Below, piece by piece: positions 61,922 to 64,000 of a stretch of DNA of 64,000 nt. Position numbers and translations under genes: made by a program. The notes under the pieces are model-generated. The model did no database searches and was not told where the DNA came from. It worked only from the letters and a program-made list of their open reading frames with translations. The stretch spans positions 213,791-277,790 of the forward strand of contig NZ_MAYT01000023.1 of the NCBI RefSeq assembly GCF_001685015.1, given 5' to 3'. Each line of letters opens with the position of its first letter. Position 1 is the stretch's first letter. The stretch comes from Pseudobacillus wudalianchiensis (lineage in GTDB: Bacteria > Bacillota > Bacilli > Bacillales > Domibacillaceae).

Positions 61922-62061
61922 AAAGATCAGCTCCTTAAAAATGTTGTATGTATTTTTTAATAAAAAGAAAATCTTGATTCACGACAACAATCCTGCTAAA
62001 AAACTGCTTAAGCCTTATGTTACCCTGATAGCCTTCTACTAAAACGGTTCTCCCTTAGAAT

Positions 62062-62093
62062 CAAAAAAGTACTGAGAGCTTAACTCTCAGTAC
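62062..62093 (-). terminator. Intrinsic terminator of VOC gene
   Basis: GTACTGAGAG and CTCTCAGTAC are perfect complements around five bases. On the minus strand TTTTTTG follows. Confidence 0.9.
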
Positions 62094-62117
62094 CCTTTGT
62101 AAGCATATAAAGCGTTC

Positions 62118-62933
62118 TTAATGAGCTTTTTTGATCTCATACATCCCGCCAAATAGTTCAAATGAGCTGCTGTTTACTGGACTAGAAAGACTCACTTGAA
62201 ACGGCCTTTCTCCTCTTTGCCGAAGAACGCTTGCAACGATTCCATCCCCCACCGGGCTGCTAAAAACAAACCGGCCGCCTTTCAGCTCTAGAGATTGGCA
62301 TTGTGCCTGAAGCGTTTCATCGAAAAACTTCTCTCCAACCTCCAGACCAAACCACTCAGACCATTGGCGAACGGTTTTCTCTAAATCACGCACCGCAAAT
62401 GTGACATGGGAAAAGACAGTTTTCGAAGGATGAGGCTGAATAACCTTGCTCTCGGTTAATTCCTGCCTTCTCTCCTCATCCTTCTCTTTCCATTGAATAA
62501 TAAAAGGGAGTTCCAGCTCGCCATTTAGCTGCCCTATATAAAGAAGCTGCCACTCAACTAAACTGCCGTCCGGTCGCTTGCGGCTAAAAGATTCAGGACC
62601 GTTGACCATTAACCCCTTCTCACGAAAGTGACGCGCTGCTCCTTCTATATCAGTCGTTCTAATCGCCACACGTGAAAATCCTTCAGTGAATTGCTCTTTT
62701 GCGACGGTTTCTAGAAAGCTATGTCTAGGATGCTGTGTCTGCTTTACTAACTCTTTGTCATATGTACTTAACAGTTCAATGTAACTTAAATCAAAATAAC
62801 TGACTGCATTATAGGTTCCCCGATTTTCATGGACACCACCTTCAACCGCAGCAATCCCTTTTTCTTTTAAAAAGGCTATGGCTTTTTCCGGGTCTTCCAC
62901 AAAATGAACGACATGATCAAACATAAAATCCAA
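62118..62933 (-). CDS. VOC family (glyoxalase-like) protein
   Basis: This 271-residue protein has two vicinal-oxygen-chelate modules. The first starts MDFMFDHVVHFVEDPEKAIA and continues with GTYNAVSYFDLSYIELLS. The second starts HVTFAVRDLEKTVRQWSEWF (about 175). His near each strand 1 and Glu in YIELLS are possible metal ligands. It resembles the glyoxalase-like domain proteins with unknown substrates. A TTG start with GGAGG seven bases upstream fits best. It is monocistronic, with terminator 62062-62093. Confidence 0.85.
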   Translation of the reverse strand: MDFMFDHVVHFVEDPEKAIAFLKEKGIAAVEGGVHENRGTYNAVSYFDLSYIELLSTYDKELVKQTQHPRHSFLETVAKEQFTEGFSRVAIRTTDIEGAARHFREKGLMVNGPESFSRKRPDGSLVEWQLLYIGQLNGELELPFIIQWKEKDEERRQELTESKVIQPHPSKTVFSHVTFAVRDLEKTVRQWSEWFGLEVGEKFFDETLQAQCQSLELKGGRFVFSSPVGDGIVASVLRQRGERPFQVSLSSPVNSSSFELFGGMYEIKKAH

Positions 62934-63040
62934 TCAAATTCCTCCCTTTCTTATCCATATAGGAGCTTTCTTTTATTATAACGAGCAAACAGGCTTATTC
63001 CTATAAAAGAGATCTATTAGTTTATTTTGTACTTATACAC

Positions 63041-63070
63041 AAAAAAATCGCTCCATTTAACTTGGGCGAT
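63041..63070 (-). terminator. Intrinsic terminator of small Cys-rich gene
   Basis: ATCGCTCC and GGGCGAT pair with a bulge. On the minus strand seven T follow (complement of 63041-63047). It lies about 28 bases after the small gene's stop codon. Confidence 0.7.
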
Positions 63071-63098
63071 CGGTCGATTCGTTCTATCTTAAAATATT

Positions 63099-63284
63099 TT
63101 ATTTATAAATTTGAGAACCTATCAGAAGCAAACAAGAAGAGCATTGGTCTTCAATGCCTGTGCATGTTGCAATAACATCCTTTTTCTCTGAGACCTGACC
63201 AGTGTACGATAATTCTTGATTGACAAACCGCCCGACGCACGGACAATACGATGTCCAACGTTTTATTTTATAGTTCCTCGTCAT
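63099..63284 (-). CDS. Small cysteine-rich protein
   Basis: The 61-residue basic protein has a CPC pair near residue 14 (SYCPCVGRFVNQE), a further Cys in ATCTGIEDQ and a CSSC pair near residue 48. The two cysteine pairs suggest metal or disulphide binding. The ATG at 63284 has GGGAG seven to eight bases upstream, and a terminator follows, so it is probably real. I recognise no family. Confidence 0.5.
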   Translation of the reverse strand: MTRNYKIKRWTSYCPCVGRFVNQELSYTGQVSEKKDVIATCTGIEDQCSSCLLLIGSQIYK

Positions 63285-63505
63285 CCATGATCTCCCACTT
63301 TCCCTGTTATCCCTTTAACCCTCAGCAGCATTATTTTCTCCCCATCCCCTACTTCTACCCTTTATTTTCTCTATCTAAACAACGGAATGTTTTTCCATTA
63401 TTTTAATCTCTTCATACTCTATATTAGACAATAAGAACTAGCTTATGTCTAGTCAAAATCCTCTAGCTTTTTTTACAAATAATTGATGGATATACTAGTA
63501 AAACA

Positions 63506-63550
63506 ATGAAAACCGCAAAGCCCGATAAAAGGGCTTTGCGGTTTTCATTA
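63506..63550 (-). terminator. Intrinsic terminator of FTR1 permease gene
   Basis: AATGAAAACCGCAAAGCCC pairs perfectly with GGGCTTTGCGGTTTTCATT around a short loop. It overlaps the stop codon of the iron permease gene. The 260 bases between it and the small Cys-rich gene show nothing else. Confidence 0.85.
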
Positions 63551-64000
63551 CTGCTTATTCTCTTTGTTTCTAATCCACATGGCTGTTAATAAAATAATAA
63601 CTAAAAGCACGGCTTGAGGAATCATAGTTTCCCAGGTCGGATAAAAGCCGATCCAGCTAATAATTGGCAAGCTGTGAATTTGTGTTGTACTAATGTGGTC
63701 CGTCAACTGCAACGCATGAATACTCACACCGAGTATTTTAAACGCTAAGAAATAAATTAAAATGGTCGCAATTTTAAAGAAAGGACCGACAGAAATTTTT
63801 GCACTGTATCGGATAAATAAAAAGGCAAATACCGTTAAAATAACAAGGGATAGGACAATACCAGCAATCAATTTGCCTGTACTAATCGACGGAGCCATTC
63901 CCATATAGAAAATAATCGTTTCTGCTCCTTCTCTAAAAATCGATAAAAAGCTGACAAACGCCATAGAAACGATACTGCCGGTTGAAAGAGCCGTTCCCAT
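63548..64000 (-). CDS. FTR1-family iron permease (EfeU-like), partial
   Basis: Only the C-terminal 150 residues are in the window; the frame runs off the right edge. Three or four membrane helices and the REGAE iron-binding motif (FREGAETIIFY) are present. In Bacillus such proteins work with EfeO/YwbM and EfeB/YwbN to take up iron. Partners would lie beyond the edge. A Met codon at the very edge need not be the start, as family members are longer. Confidence 0.88.
   Translation of the reverse strand: MGTALSTGSIVSMAFVSFLSIFREGAETIIFYMGMAPSISTGKLIAGIVLSLVILTVFAFLFIRYSAKISVGPFFKIATILIYFLAFKILGVSIHALQLTDHISTTQIHSLPIISWIGFYPTWETMIPQAVLLVIILLTAMWIRNKENKQ

Noticed and set aside
1-64000. CRISPR arrays, tRNA and rRNA genes
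   Set aside because: No regularly spaced direct repeats and no tRNA or rRNA sequence patterns were seen.

Overview
The window looks like chromosomal DNA of a low-GC, spore-former-type Bacillaceae bacterium. Shine-Dalgarno sequences are strong (GGAGG-like), TTG and GTG starts are frequent, and sigma-A, SigD-like and sigma-54-like promoters can be read. Many gene pairs match Bacillus arrangements: formate dehydrogenase with a DUF1641 partner, a YrhK-like gene near a CYP152 P450, a YerD-like glutamate-synthase protein, GuaC and FusB-like EF-G-binding protein. I see no rRNA, tRNA, CRISPR array, transposase or phage structural gene. About 54 protein genes are supported, plus one very short candidate.

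Layout. 0-5 kb: a chemoreceptor, a secreted TIM-barrel-like protein behind a SigD-like promoter and a c-di-GMP-I riboswitch, and an FMN-binding glutamate synthase-like oxidoreductase. 5-25.7 kb: a long minus-strand nitrogen/carbon catabolic island. It holds aspartase, an N-carbamoyl amino acid hydrolase, RidA, two APC permeases, aldehyde dehydrogenase, class III aminotransferase, an NCS1 permease, an HDAC-like amidohydrolase, DUF1028, a stand-alone FAD synthetase domain, an HpaB-type flavin monooxygenase with its reductase, a regulator and an AbgA-like peptidase. Five transcription units here share one promoter-operator design (TTGACA/T, 17 bp, TATAAT-like, then an AGGA-N5-TCCT type palindrome), which points to a dedicated regulon. 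25.9-31 kb: formate dehydrogenase (fdhD, DUF2294, then divergent fdhA plus DUF1641), with a structured leader RNA ending in an intrinsic terminator upstream of fdhA. 31-33 kb: an ABC ATPase and a putative ADP-ribosyltransferase-fold protein.

33-42 kb: reductive pyrimidine degradation (PreT, PreA, dihydropyrimidinase, NCS1 permease on the minus strand; a beta-ureidopropionase-type hydrolase on the plus strand), with a small two-gene HTH/RHH-like module between them. Together with the aminotransferase and aldehyde dehydrogenase of the first island, this could carry uracil or thymine through beta-alanine-type amino acids to semialdehydes and central metabolism. 42-51 kb: an MFS exporter, a second chemoreceptor behind a second c-di-GMP riboswitch (this one with a transcription terminator), EutH behind a sigma-54-type promoter, FusB-like protein, a CD3324-like regulator and an SDR. 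51-54.4 kb: a second fdhA-DUF1641 pair. 54.5-59 kb: a cystine/amino-acid ABC transporter and a divergent acyl-CoA dehydrogenase-like flavoprotein. 59-64 kb: YrhK-like protein, GMP reductase, CYP152 peroxygenase, a VOC protein, a small Cys-rich protein and the 3' part of an FTR1 iron permease.

Two dispersed repeat families are present: a GC-rich imperfect palindrome of up to about 180 bp with GCTCTGTT/AACAGAGC-like ends (four copies), and a roughly 156-bp element (two copies, opposite orientations), one copy of which is flanked by a 25-bp direct duplication of a transcription terminator.
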